Shown here: piece after piece, positions 1 to 5,920 of the stretch | How positions within the stretch are numbered: position 1 is the first letter of the stretch | Layout of the letters: the number at the start of each line of letters is the position of its first letter | Assembly (NCBI GenBank): GCA_041627475.1 | Contig: JBFKQZ010000070.1 | Location: 1 to 12,505, forward strand | DNA length: 12,505 nucleotides | Origin: JBFGFG01 sp041627475 | GTDB lineage: Bacteria; Actinomycetota; Nitriliruptoria; Nitriliruptorales; Nitriliruptoraceae | Direction of reading: 5' to 3' | Notes under the pieces: generated by a model | What the model was told of the DNA's origin: nothing | The model's database searches: none | What the model saw: the letters and a program-made list of their open reading frames with translations, nothing else | Made by a program: the position numbers and the translations under genes

Positions 1-2
1 GC

Positions 3-854
3 CTGCAGGAGCTGCTGACGACCTGGGACGCGCCCGCGCTGGGCGAGGACGCCGCGGCGCGGATCGACGCGGCGATCGACGAGGCCCTGGACGCCCTCGA
101 CGATGCGCCGCTCACCGACCGGGAACCGACGCGGGGGCCACTGACGGCACTGCCGACGAGCGACGCCGACCGCGCCGAGGCAGCAGGTGCAGCCGTCCCT
201 GCCGGTGACGCCGGCGACGGGGTCGTCGACCTCGCAGCGGCGAGGGAGCGTCGCGACCGCCGACGCAGCCTGCCGGCCTGGGTCCCCGGTGCGACCGTCG
301 CCGCTGCTCTGCTCGCGGTCGTCGGCACCGGTGTCCTGACCGGTCTCGGCAGCAGCGACGACGCGGCGACCAGCGACACGTTGGCCGACGCGCCGGCCGC
401 CGAGAGCGCCGACGAGGCCGCCGACAGCGGGCTTGCGCAGGACGACACCGCGCGCGACGACATGGCGGCGGAGTCGATGGAGGAGGAGGCCGCCCTCGCA
501 CCGGCCGAACCCGACGACATCGTGCTCGCCGAGGGCGAGCTGCTCGCGCTGCTCGACCGGGCCGTCGCCCACAGCAGCGAGGCGACCGGTGGCAGTGACG
601 ACACTGCCGAGGAGTCCGACGGCGACGCCGAGGCGACCGGCGAACCCGACGCGTGCGTCGTCGAGGCGCTCGAGCGCGACACGGCGGAGGCGGACGGTCG
701 CGAGGTGACGTTCCTCGCCCGCGGCACCTACGCGGAGCAGCCCGCGCAGTTCGTGGTGGTCAGCACGCCGACCGACGACGGCGAGCGCGTCGAGGTCCTC
801 GCCTACGACCCCGAGGACTGCTCGCTGCTGGCGCGCGACGAGACCGTGCGCTGA
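3..854 (+). CDS. Membrane-anchored anti-sigma-factor-like protein, 3' part (5' end outside window)
   Basis: The reading frame is open from the left edge, so the start lies upstream; 283 residues are visible. Seen: an amphipathic segment containing AAARIDAAIDEAL near visible residues 18-29, a basic stretch (RERRDRRR, about 81-88), one hydrophobic helix at about 93-115, then a long Asp/Glu/Ala-rich linker and a small C-terminal domain with two cysteines (about 218 and 273). Known: actinobacterial RsmA/Rv3912-type anti-sigma proteins have a cytoplasmic sigma-binding part often ending in an 'AARIDAAL' motif, one membrane span and an extracytoplasmic domain. The position just before trxB-trxA-cwlM matches sigM-Rv3912-trxB2-trxC-cwlM of Mycobacterium. 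I infer that it holds an ECF sigma factor, probably SigM-like and encoded just upstream, at the membrane, with the basic stretch facing the cytoplasm. The zinc-binding N-terminus, if present, is not visible. The two cysteines could form a disulfide. Confidence 0.75.
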   Translation: MQELLTTWDAPALGEDAAARIDAAIDEALDALDDAPLTDREPTRGPLTALPTSDADRAEAAGAAVPAGDAGDGVVDLAAARERRDRRRSLPAWVPGATVAAALLAVVGTGVLTGLGSSDDAATSDTLADAPAAESADEAADSGLAQDDTARDDMAAESMEEEAALAPAEPDDIVLAEGELLALLDRAVAHSSEATGGSDDTAEESDGDAEATGEPDACVVEALERDTAEADGREVTFLARGTYAEQPAQFVVVSTPTDDGERVEVLAYDPEDCSLLARDETVR

Positions 855-857
855 GCC

Positions 858-1358
858 TCAGCGGAGGGCCGACCAGGCACCGAAGGCAGCGACCCCGGCG
901 GCGAGCAGCGTGTTGATGCTGAGCGCGAGGCCCACCGACCCGGTGCGGCCGACCACCTCCACGACGTCCGCGACCAGGGCACTGGTGCCGGCCCCGGTCA
1001 GGGCCACCCAGCGCACGACGTCGACGGTGTTGCCGCTGGCAGCGGCCCGGACGCGCTGCCCGACCTGCAGCCCGACGACGTAGGCGACGATCAGGCCGCC
1101 GATCGGCAGCAGCAGTCGCACGCCGCCGATCAGGGCACCACCGACGAGCGCTCCGAGGACCGCGACGGCTGCGGCCCGCCCGATCTGGTCCGGGCGACGG
1201 CGCAGCCCGCCACCGGAGTCCGGTCGGGCGCAGTCCGGGCAGCGCATCCCGATCGGGGCCTCCACCGCGCACCGCGGGCAGATCGGCGTCTCGCACACCG
1301 CGCACCGCAGGCGTGTCACCACGCCGCGGTGTCGTGCGCAGGTCACCTCGTCAGCCAT
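858..1358 (-). CDS. Small B-box-like zinc-finger membrane protein
   Basis: This 166-residue protein has an N-terminal treble of metal-ligand pairs: C7/H10, C19/C22, C27/C30 and C40/C43, arranged as in the B-box-type zinc finger that precedes the membrane domain of many actinobacterial rhomboid-family proteins. After it come a short basic Gly/Arg linker (about 48-60) and roughly four hydrophobic helices to the C-terminus. The membrane part is too short for a complete rhomboid protease, and I see no GxSG serine motif, so proteolysis is not supported. The ATG at 1358 is chosen because it lies right before the zinc finger and has a TAGGCT -10 box exactly 7 nt upstream, which suggests a leaderless message; an in-frame ATG at 1433 would add 25 low-quality residues. 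It converges with the anti-sigma gene, the two stop codons being only 3 bp apart. Function unknown. Confidence 0.8.
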   Translation of the reverse strand: MADEVTCARHRGVVTRLRCAVCETPICPRCAVEAPIGMRCPDCARPDSGGGLRRRPDQIGRAAAVAVLGALVGGALIGGVRLLLPIGGLIVAYVVGLQVGQRVRAAASGNTVDVVRWVALTGAGTSALVADVVEVVGRTGSVGLALSINTLLAAGVAAFGAWSALR

Positions 1359-1365
1359 GCGGCGC

Positions 1366-1371
1366 AGCCTA
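1366..1371 (-). promoter_or_regulatory. -10 box (TAGGCT) for a leaderless zinc-finger gene
   Basis: On the minus strand TAGGCT fits the actinobacterial TANNNT -10 consensus and is separated by exactly 7 nt from the ATG at 1358. Transcription would then begin at the A of the start codon. No Shine-Dalgarno sequence is seen before this gene, in keeping with a leaderless message. The -35 region is not recognisable. Confidence 0.5.
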
Positions 1372-1486
1372 CGGTGGTCCTGCCGCGCACCGGACGCACC
1401 ACGGTGCACCATCGGGAAGGCTGCGCTCGCCAACGGCGTTGCCCGACCGGCAGACTCCCGCTCGACGCCCTGACAGGACCCGCTCG

Positions 1487-2518
1487 ATGACCGACACCCC
1501 CGCCGTCCCCGCCGTCAACCCCGCCGCGACGCCCGGCCTGGACGTGGATGCCGCAGCGCCCGAGGGCGACCCCACCGACCGCGTGCACGACGTGCTGATC
1601 ATCGGCTCCGGACCCGCCGGTCTCACGGCCGCCGTCTACGCCGCGCGCGCGAACCTCGAGCCACTGGTCGTCGAGGGCGTCAGCGACGGCGGCCCCACGG
1701 GTGGGCAGCTGATCCTCACCACGGACGTCGAGAACTTCCCGGGCTTCCCGACCGGCATCACCGGCCCGGAGCTCATCATGGGCATGCGGGAGCAGGCCGA
1801 GCGGTTCGGCACCTCCTTCCTGACCGACGACATCGTCGAGGCCGACATCGAGGGCGACATCAAGGTCCTCACGACGTCGGGTGGACGGAAGCTGCAGACG
1901 CGCTCGCTGATCATCGCCACCGGCGCCAAGCCGCGCCGACTGGACGTGCCGGGCGAGGACGAACTGTGGGGCGGCGGCGTCTCGGCCTGCGCCACCTGCG
2001 ACGGGTTCTTCTTCCGTGACCAGGAGGTCGTGGTCGTCGGTGGTGGTGACTCTGCGATGGAGGAGGCCACCTTCCTCACCAAGTTCGCCTCGAAGGTCAC
2101 GGTCATCCACCGACGTGAGGAGCTGCGCGCCTCGAAGATCATGCAGGAGCGCGCGTTCAAGAACGACAAGGTGGAGTTCATCTGGAACGCCCACGTCACC
2201 GAGATCCACGGCGAGGACGGTCGCGTGACAGGCGTGACGCTGACCGACGCCGTCTCCGGCGAGACCAGCCACTTCCCCACCGACGGACTCTTCCTCGCCA
2301 TCGGCCACATCCCCAACACCTGGCTGTTCGAGGACGTCCTGGAGGCCGACGACGAGGGCTACCTCCTCGTCGACCAGCCCTCGACGCGCACCAACGTGCC
2401 CGGCGTCTTCGCCTGCGGGGACGTGATGGACAGCGAGTACCGTCAGGCCGTGACCGCCGCCGGCACCGGGTGCCGTGCCGCGATCGACGCAGAGCGCTGG
2501 CTCGCCGAGCAGGAGTGA
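1487..2518 (+). CDS. trxB: Thioredoxin-disulfide reductase TrxB
   Basis: This 343-residue cytoplasmic flavoenzyme passes electrons from NADPH through FAD and a Cys pair to thioredoxin. Seen in order: FAD-binding GSGPAG (40-45), the redox pair C168-A-T-C171 followed by D172, the NADPH-binding GGGDS (185-189) with the downstream HRREELRASK segment that recognises NADPH, and the C-terminal FAD motif with GVFACGD (306-312). The length is close to family size (about 310-335). An Ala/Pro/Asp-rich N-terminal extension of roughly 32 residues precedes the first beta strand; a GTG at about codon 33 is an alternative start but has no good ribosome site, whereas the ATG at 1487 has AGGA about 8 nt upstream. 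trxA follows after 76 nt, and the two are probably co-transcribed. Confidence 0.97.
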   Translation: MTDTPAVPAVNPAATPGLDVDAAAPEGDPTDRVHDVLIIGSGPAGLTAAVYAARANLEPLVVEGVSDGGPTGGQLILTTDVENFPGFPTGITGPELIMGMREQAERFGTSFLTDDIVEADIEGDIKVLTTSGGRKLQTRSLIIATGAKPRRLDVPGEDELWGGGVSACATCDGFFFRDQEVVVVGGGDSAMEEATFLTKFASKVTVIHRREELRASKIMQERAFKNDKVEFIWNAHVTEIHGEDGRVTGVTLTDAVSGETSHFPTDGLFLAIGHIPNTWLFEDVLEADDEGYLLVDQPSTRTNVPGVFACGDVMDSEYRQAVTAAGTGCRAAIDAERWLAEQE

Positions 2519-2594
2519 CGCAGCGACCCGTCCGCTCCCCGGACGACAGCCCCCGCGCGACGGGAGTCGCGACCTACGACCGAGAGGAACCCAG

Positions 2595-2915
2595 ATGGGT
2601 GCCAACCCCGTGACCGACGCACAGTGGCAGGACGAGGTCCTGTCCTCCGACAAGCCCGTCCTCGTGGACTTCTGGGCGGAGTGGTGCGGTCCGTGCCGCA
2701 TGGTGAGCCCGATCGTCGACGAGATCGCCGACGAGCAGGACGGCCTCAAGGTGGTGAAGATCAACATCGACGAGAACCCGGCCGCACCGCGGCAGTACGG
2801 GGTCATGAGCATCCCGACCCTGCTGGTCTTCAAGGACGGCGAGCCGGCCAAGCGCATCGTCGGTGCCAAGCCGAAGGGCGCGCTGCTCGCCGAGCTCCGG
2901 GAGTTCACGGGCTGA
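2595..2915 (+). CDS. trxA: Thioredoxin TrxA
   Basis: This 106-residue thioredoxin is of normal family length. It carries the active site W30-C31-G-P-C34 within FWAEWCGPC and the cis-proline loop S72-I-P74-T, followed by the C-terminal strand and helix. It reduces protein disulfides in the cytoplasm and is re-reduced by the TrxB encoded just upstream. The ATG at 2595 is favoured by a GAGAGG ribosome site about 8 nt upstream and by the normal thioredoxin N-terminus that results; longer in-frame starts reach into the trxB coding sequence. A 9-bp perfect hairpin begins 6 nt after the stop. Nothing about the residues is unusual; it corresponds to the trxC/trxA partner of the mycobacterial trxB2-trxC-cwlM block. 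Confidence 0.97.
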   Translation: MGANPVTDAQWQDEVLSSDKPVLVDFWAEWCGPCRMVSPIVDEIADEQDGLKVVKINIDENPAAPRQYGVMSIPTLLVFKDGEPAKRIVGAKPKGALLAELREFTG

Positions 2916-2920
2916 GGGCC

Positions 2921-2944
2921 GTGCGGGCGTCACGGCGCCCGCAC
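2921..2944 (+). terminator. Hairpin after trxA, possible terminator or attenuator
   Basis: GTGCGGGCG at 2921-2929 pairs perfectly with CGCCCGCAC at 2936-2944 around a 6-nt loop, starting 6 nt after the trxA stop. No T-run follows, which is common for high-GC actinobacterial terminators but lowers certainty. It lies just before the proposed cwlM promoter and could separate trxBA transcription from cwlM. Confidence 0.45.
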
Positions 2945-2965
2945 CGACGCCCGGCCGTGGCGTCG

Positions 2966-2971
2966 TAGCCT
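2966..2971 (+). promoter_or_regulatory. -10 box (TAGCCT) for leaderless cwlM
   Basis: TAGCCT fits TANNNT and lies exactly 7 nt before the cwlM ATG at 2979, so transcription would start at the start codon. No Shine-Dalgarno sequence precedes that ATG. The -35 position would fall in the downstream arm of the trxA hairpin and shows no clear consensus. Confidence 0.5.
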
Positions 2972-2978
2972 CATCGCC

Positions 2979-4037
2979 ATGGATCCCATCAGCCCCGGCG
3001 ACCGCGGTGACGCGGTGCAGGACGTGCAGCGGCGGCTGCGCGCACTGGGCCATGCCGTGGAGGGCGACGACCCCGGCACCTTCGGCCCGCACACTGCCGC
3101 GGCCGTGCGGCTGTTCCAGCAGGAACGTCGGCTGACCGCTGACGGCGTCGTCGGGCACGACACCTGGACCGCCCTGCTCGACGCCGGGTGGCAGCTCGGC
3201 GACCGGCTGCTCTACCTGACCCGGCCGTGGCTGCGCGGTGACGACGTGCGCCGGCTCCAGAAGGCCCTGAGCCGGCTCGGTTTCGACACCGGCGTCACCG
3301 ACGGCATCCACGGGCCTGACACCGACGCGGCACTGCGCGACTTCCAGCACAACGTCGGGCTGCCGGTGGACGGCATCGCCGGACGCCGGACGCTGGACCA
3401 GCTGGCGTCGCTGTGGCGCGCCCACCAGGCCGCGACGTCGTTCGAGGTGATCGAGCGGCACGGCGAGCAACCCGCGCGGGCCCTCGCAGGCCTCCACGTC
3501 CTGGTCGACCCCGCGCTCGGGCCGGCGCGCTCGCGCCACGACATCGGCGGCATGGCCGAGCACGAGATCGTCTACGACGTCGCACGGCGCCTGCGCGGCC
3601 ACCTCGTCGCACTGGGCGCCCAGGCACTGATCTCCCGGGCGCCGGATGCCACCCCGCCGCCTGCAGCCCGGGCGCGGCTCGCGAACGACCTGGACGTCGA
3701 CGTGCTCGTGAGCGTGTCCGTCGCCGCCATGCCCGGTTCGGACGCCCGCGGCGTCTCGGCCTACTACTTCGGCGACGGCGAGGTCACCTCCGACCGCGGT
3801 CGACGGCTGGCCGACCACTGCGTCGACGTGACGGCCGCACGCCTGCGCACCGAGAACTGCCACGCCCACGCGTCGACGTCGGCGATCCTGCGCGAGAGCC
3901 GCTGCCCTGCGACCTCCGTGGAGATCGGCTTCGTCACCCACGCTGACGAGGGGCCGCTGCTGGCGACGGCGGCCTACCGCCAGGCCGCAGCGAGCGCACT
4001 CGCGGACGGCATCCGCCGCTGGGCGAGCGGCAGCTGA
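2979..4037 (+). CDS. cwlM: CwlM-type N-acetylmuramoyl-L-alanine amidase homologue, probably a pseudo-enzyme
   Basis: This 352-residue protein has two PG_binding_1 repeats (about 5-67 and 83-145) followed by an Amidase_3 fold (about 172-348). It has no signal peptide and begins directly with the first peptidoglycan-binding repeat, so it should be cytoplasmic. In catalytic Amidase_3 enzymes zinc is held by His in DPGHG, a Glu, and His in SIHAN. Here the first motif reads D177-P-A-L180-G and the second S245-V-S247-V, so both His ligands are replaced; Glu194 and the catalytic-type Glu315 (VEIGF) remain. Known: mycobacterial CwlM is a cytoplasmic regulator that activates MurA after PknB phosphorylation. 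Position after trxB-trxA matches that gene. The protein ends soon after the amidase fold, so a long C-terminal phospho-tail is not evident. I infer a regulatory, non-catalytic role in peptidoglycan precursor control. Confidence 0.9.
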   Translation: MDPISPGDRGDAVQDVQRRLRALGHAVEGDDPGTFGPHTAAAVRLFQQERRLTADGVVGHDTWTALLDAGWQLGDRLLYLTRPWLRGDDVRRLQKALSRLGFDTGVTDGIHGPDTDAALRDFQHNVGLPVDGIAGRRTLDQLASLWRAHQAATSFEVIERHGEQPARALAGLHVLVDPALGPARSRHDIGGMAEHEIVYDVARRLRGHLVALGAQALISRAPDATPPPAARARLANDLDVDVLVSVSVAAMPGSDARGVSAYYFGDGEVTSDRGRRLADHCVDVTAARLRTENCHAHASTSAILRESRCPATSVEIGFVTHADEGPLLATAAYRQAAASALADGIRRWASGS

Positions 4038-4042
4038 CACGA

Positions 4043-4071
4043 CGGTGTCCGGGGCCAGGCCCCGGACACCG
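4043..4071. terminator. Strong bidirectional terminator between cwlM and the surface-protein gene
   Basis: CGGTGTCCGGGGCC at 4043-4056 pairs perfectly with its complement at 4058-4071 around a single central base, giving a very stable stem, followed by TTT on the + strand. It begins 5 nt after the cwlM stop and lies 12 nt beyond the stop of the convergent surface-protein gene, so it can serve both. Confidence 0.85.
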
Positions 4072-4083
4072 TTTGGGTGACGT

Positions 4084-5634
4084 TCAGGCGGTCGTGCGGC
4101 GACGGCCGGTGCGGCGGACCAGCAGCCCACCACCAAGCAGCATCGCGAGAGCGGCACCGAGGGCGAACGACGTGTCGGCCCCGGTGACCGGCAACGACTC
4201 GCCACCGACCTCGTCGTCCGCCCCAGCGTCGGCCTGCTCGGCATCGACGGCCACGGCAGCATCGTCCTCACGCTCGAGCACGACACCGAGCACGCGCGGC
4301 GTCTCATCACGCGGCGTCCCGGCTGGCTCGTCGGTGGCCTCACGCTCCTCGTCGGTGTCGTCGGTGTCCGATGGTGGCGTGTCCTCCTCGTTGCGCTCCT
4401 GGTCGGTGCTCCCGACGTCCGTCGGCTCGTCACGCGGCTCGTCGGTCGGCTGGTCGGTCGGGTCGTCGGTCGGGTCGTCGGTCGGGTCGTCGGTCGGCTG
4501 GTCGGTCGGCTGGTCGGTCGGCTGGTCGGTCGGCTCGTCGGTCGGCTCGTCGGACGGCTCGTCGGTCGGCGCGTCGACCGGGCCGTCTGCGGGCTCGTCA
4601 CCCGGCTCGTCGGTCGGCGCGTCGACCGGGCCGTCTGCGGGCTCGTCACCCGGCTCGTCGGTGGGCGCGTCGACCGGGCCGTCAGCGGGCTCGTCACCCG
4701 GCTCGTCGGTGGGCGCGTCGACCGGACCGTCAGCGGGCGCACAGGGCCCGAGGCTCAGGTCCTTGCCCCAGTCGACCAGCACGTTGCCCAGCGGCGTGGC
4801 GTGGTGCGGGGCGGTCTCCAGCACCGGCCCGGTGTAGAGATCGGTCTGCCAGTTGCAGCTCGGAACGGCCACCTCGAGCGTCAGTGGGGAGTTCTGCGCG
4901 GTCACGGTCGCCGTGACGTTGTTGAACAGGCGCTGCTCGGCGAAGGGCTGCAGCGTTCGGTTCGGGACCTCGTAGGAGGTGAAGTTGACCTCGACCTCGC
5001 AGAAGCCGTCCGGCAGCACGACGGTCGCCGTGGTGCCAGCGGCGTCGCGGCTGCCCGTCACGTCCGACCCGGCCTGCCAGAGCGCCGAGGCGAGCTCGGC
5101 CGGGTTGGCGTCGTCCTCGAGGCACGCGGGCTCGGTGTCCGGCTCCGGCTCGGTGTCCGGCACCGGCTCGTCGTCCGTCAGGTCGCCGTCGTCAGCGGCG
5201 TCGTCCGGCTCGCTGCCGTCGCAGTTCTCGATGGACACGGCGAAGTACTCGCCGTACCCCTCGCCGCCGGTGTCCGGTCGGTCGTCCGGGTCGCCGAGAT
5301 TGCTGCCGGCCTTGATCCAGGCACCGACGATCAGGGCGCCCTCGTGCTCGCCCGTGCCGGCGAGCGTGAGCGTGCGGCCGGACAGGCCGTCGAACTTCTG
5401 CTCGGTGCCGTCCGCGAAGTCGAGGATGACGTTGGAGATGTCCTTCTCCGCATCAACGACGATCTCGTCGCACTCGCCGGTGACGCTGATGCTTCCGGTC
5501 GAGGCGCCACTGCCGCGGCCGGCAGCCTCGGCAGGTGCGGCCACGAGCATGCTGGCCGTGAGCACGGTCGCGAGGACCGCGGTCAGTGCCCGAATGCCGG
5601 TGGACCAGGGCAGGGGGAGGAAGGGAGTGACCAT
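4084..5634 (-). CDS. Secreted LPXTG cell-wall-anchored protein with acidic Pro-rich repeat stalk
   Basis: This 516-residue protein has a Sec signal peptide (hydrophobic core about 16-33, likely cleavage near the AEAA at 35-38) and ends with a sortase signal: LPVTG at 481-485, a hydrophobic segment and an Arg-rich tail. Between them are an N-terminal beta-rich region with two cysteines (about 45-130), an Asp/Glu/Pro linker, a second domain of unknown family with paired cysteines (about 165-297), then a stalk (about 299-401) of 16-residue units (ADGPVDAPTDEPGDEP) and 4-residue units (TDQP/TDDP/TDEP), and an acidic linker. It should be exported and covalently attached to peptidoglycan; no sortase gene is in the window. 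The ATG at 5634 is chosen because the signal peptide starts there and GGAG lies about 11 nt upstream; an in-frame start at 5697 would only prefix a basic Pro-rich stretch. Ligand or role unknown. It appears to be an insertion into an otherwise conserved gene block. Confidence 0.88.
   Translation of the reverse strand: MVTPFLPLPWSTGIRALTAVLATVLTASMLVAAPAEAAGRGSGASTGSISVTGECDEIVVDAEKDISNVILDFADGTEQKFDGLSGRTLTLAGTGEHEGALIVGAWIKAGSNLGDPDDRPDTGGEGYGEYFAVSIENCDGSEPDDAADDGDLTDDEPVPDTEPEPDTEPACLEDDANPAELASALWQAGSDVTGSRDAAGTTATVVLPDGFCEVEVNFTSYEVPNRTLQPFAEQRLFNNVTATVTAQNSPLTLEVAVPSCNWQTDLYTGPVLETAPHHATPLGNVLVDWGKDLSLGPCAPADGPVDAPTDEPGDEPADGPVDAPTDEPGDEPADGPVDAPTDEPGDEPADGPVDAPTDEPSDEPTDEPTDQPTDQPTDQPTDDPTDDPTDDPTDQPTDEPRDEPTDVGSTDQERNEEDTPPSDTDDTDEEREATDEPAGTPRDETPRVLGVVLEREDDAAVAVDAEQADAGADDEVGGESLPVTGADTSFALGAALAMLLGGGLLVRRTGRRRTTA
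4430..4738 (-). repeat. In-frame tandem repeats: 12-bp units and 3.5 copies of a 48-bp unit
   Basis: On the + strand a 12-bp unit (GTCGGTCGGCTG and close variants) recurs about a dozen times from roughly 4430 to 4570. It is followed by a 48-bp unit at 4571-4618, 4619-4666 and 4667-4714, and a partial copy from 4715 to about 4738. Copies one and two differ at a single base, so duplication is recent or homogenised. Both periods are multiples of 3, so gain or loss of units changes stalk length without frameshift. The translated units are Asp/Glu/Pro/Thr rich. Confidence 0.92.
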
Positions 5635-5768
5635 GGGAGCGGGCTCCAGTGCTGTCGCACGCGTGGGAAGGGGTGGAGCACGGGCCGGTCTCGCCACTCA
5701 CTCCCCTGCGTGCACCTCCGTGCGGAGAGAGCGACCGTGTCGCAGCGCAGGATCACTGTGTCCCGTGG

Positions 5769-5791
5769 GCGGAGTGACATCGTCACTCCGC
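5769..5791. promoter_or_regulatory. Perfect 10-bp inverted repeat, candidate operator or terminator
   Basis: GCGGAGTGAC (5769-5778), a 3-nt spacer ATC, then GTCACTCCGC (5782-5791). It lies 135 nt upstream of the surface-protein start codon. No T-run follows on either strand, so a protein-binding dyad is at least as likely as a terminator for the GNAT gene. A near copy of one arm, GTCACACTCCG, occurs at about 5856. Confidence 0.55.
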
Positions 5792-5829
5792 GAGGCAGAC
5801 GAGTTGCTTCTTGTGGTTCTGCTCGTCCG

Positions 5830-5857
5830 CGAGGAGAATCCTCGACAGTGAGCTGTC
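5830..5857. promoter_or_regulatory. Two abutting small inverted repeats
   Basis: CGAGGA-GAA-TCCTCG occupies 5830-5844 and GACAG-TGAG-CTGTC occupies 5844-5857, sharing one base. Each is perfect. They lie 64-91 nt downstream of the GNAT stop on the minus strand and 196 nt or more upstream of the surface-protein start. Possible tandem hairpin terminator for the GNAT gene or regulatory sites; short stems make chance occurrence possible. Confidence 0.35.
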
Positions 5858-5920
5858 ACACTCCGTGGCGATCCATACACAGCCTGCTGCCGACAGCGGA
5901 GAGCAGACGGCCACGGGTGG

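Larger units (their letters stand above)
5635..5920. other. Intergenic region upstream of the surface-protein gene, with clustered inverted repeats
   Basis: This 286-bp stretch separates the stop of the GNAT gene from the start of the surface-protein gene, both on the minus strand. I find no convincing coding sequence. Reading frames here give low-complexity Arg/Ser/Pro products without ribosome sites. It holds three short perfect inverted repeats, listed separately, and must contain the surface-gene promoter unless that gene is read through from upstream; no strong -35/-10 pair is recognisable. Confidence 0.7.

Noticed and set aside
1343..2908. Minus-strand open frame of 521 codons antisense to trxB and trxA
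   Set aside because: No recognisable motif, and it mirrors the codon pattern of trxB; a GC-rich shadow frame.
2979..4037. cwlM as a secreted autolysin
   Set aside because: No signal peptide and two zinc-binding His positions are substituted, so extracellular hydrolysis is not supported.
4430..4738. Regularly spaced repeats that could suggest a CRISPR array
   Set aside because: Units are directly tandem with no unique spacers, periods are 12 and 48 bp, and they are in frame within the surface-protein gene.
2574..4742. Minus-strand open frame of 722 codons across trxA, cwlM and the repeat region
   Set aside because: It lies antisense to two clearly recognised genes, its product is Arg/Thr/Pro low-complexity sequence, and such frames are expected opposite high-GC genes.
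4073..4837. Plus-strand Ser/Gly-rich frame opposite the repeat stalk
   Set aside because: It exists only because the repeat unit is a multiple of three and free of stops in several frames; no start signal or domain.
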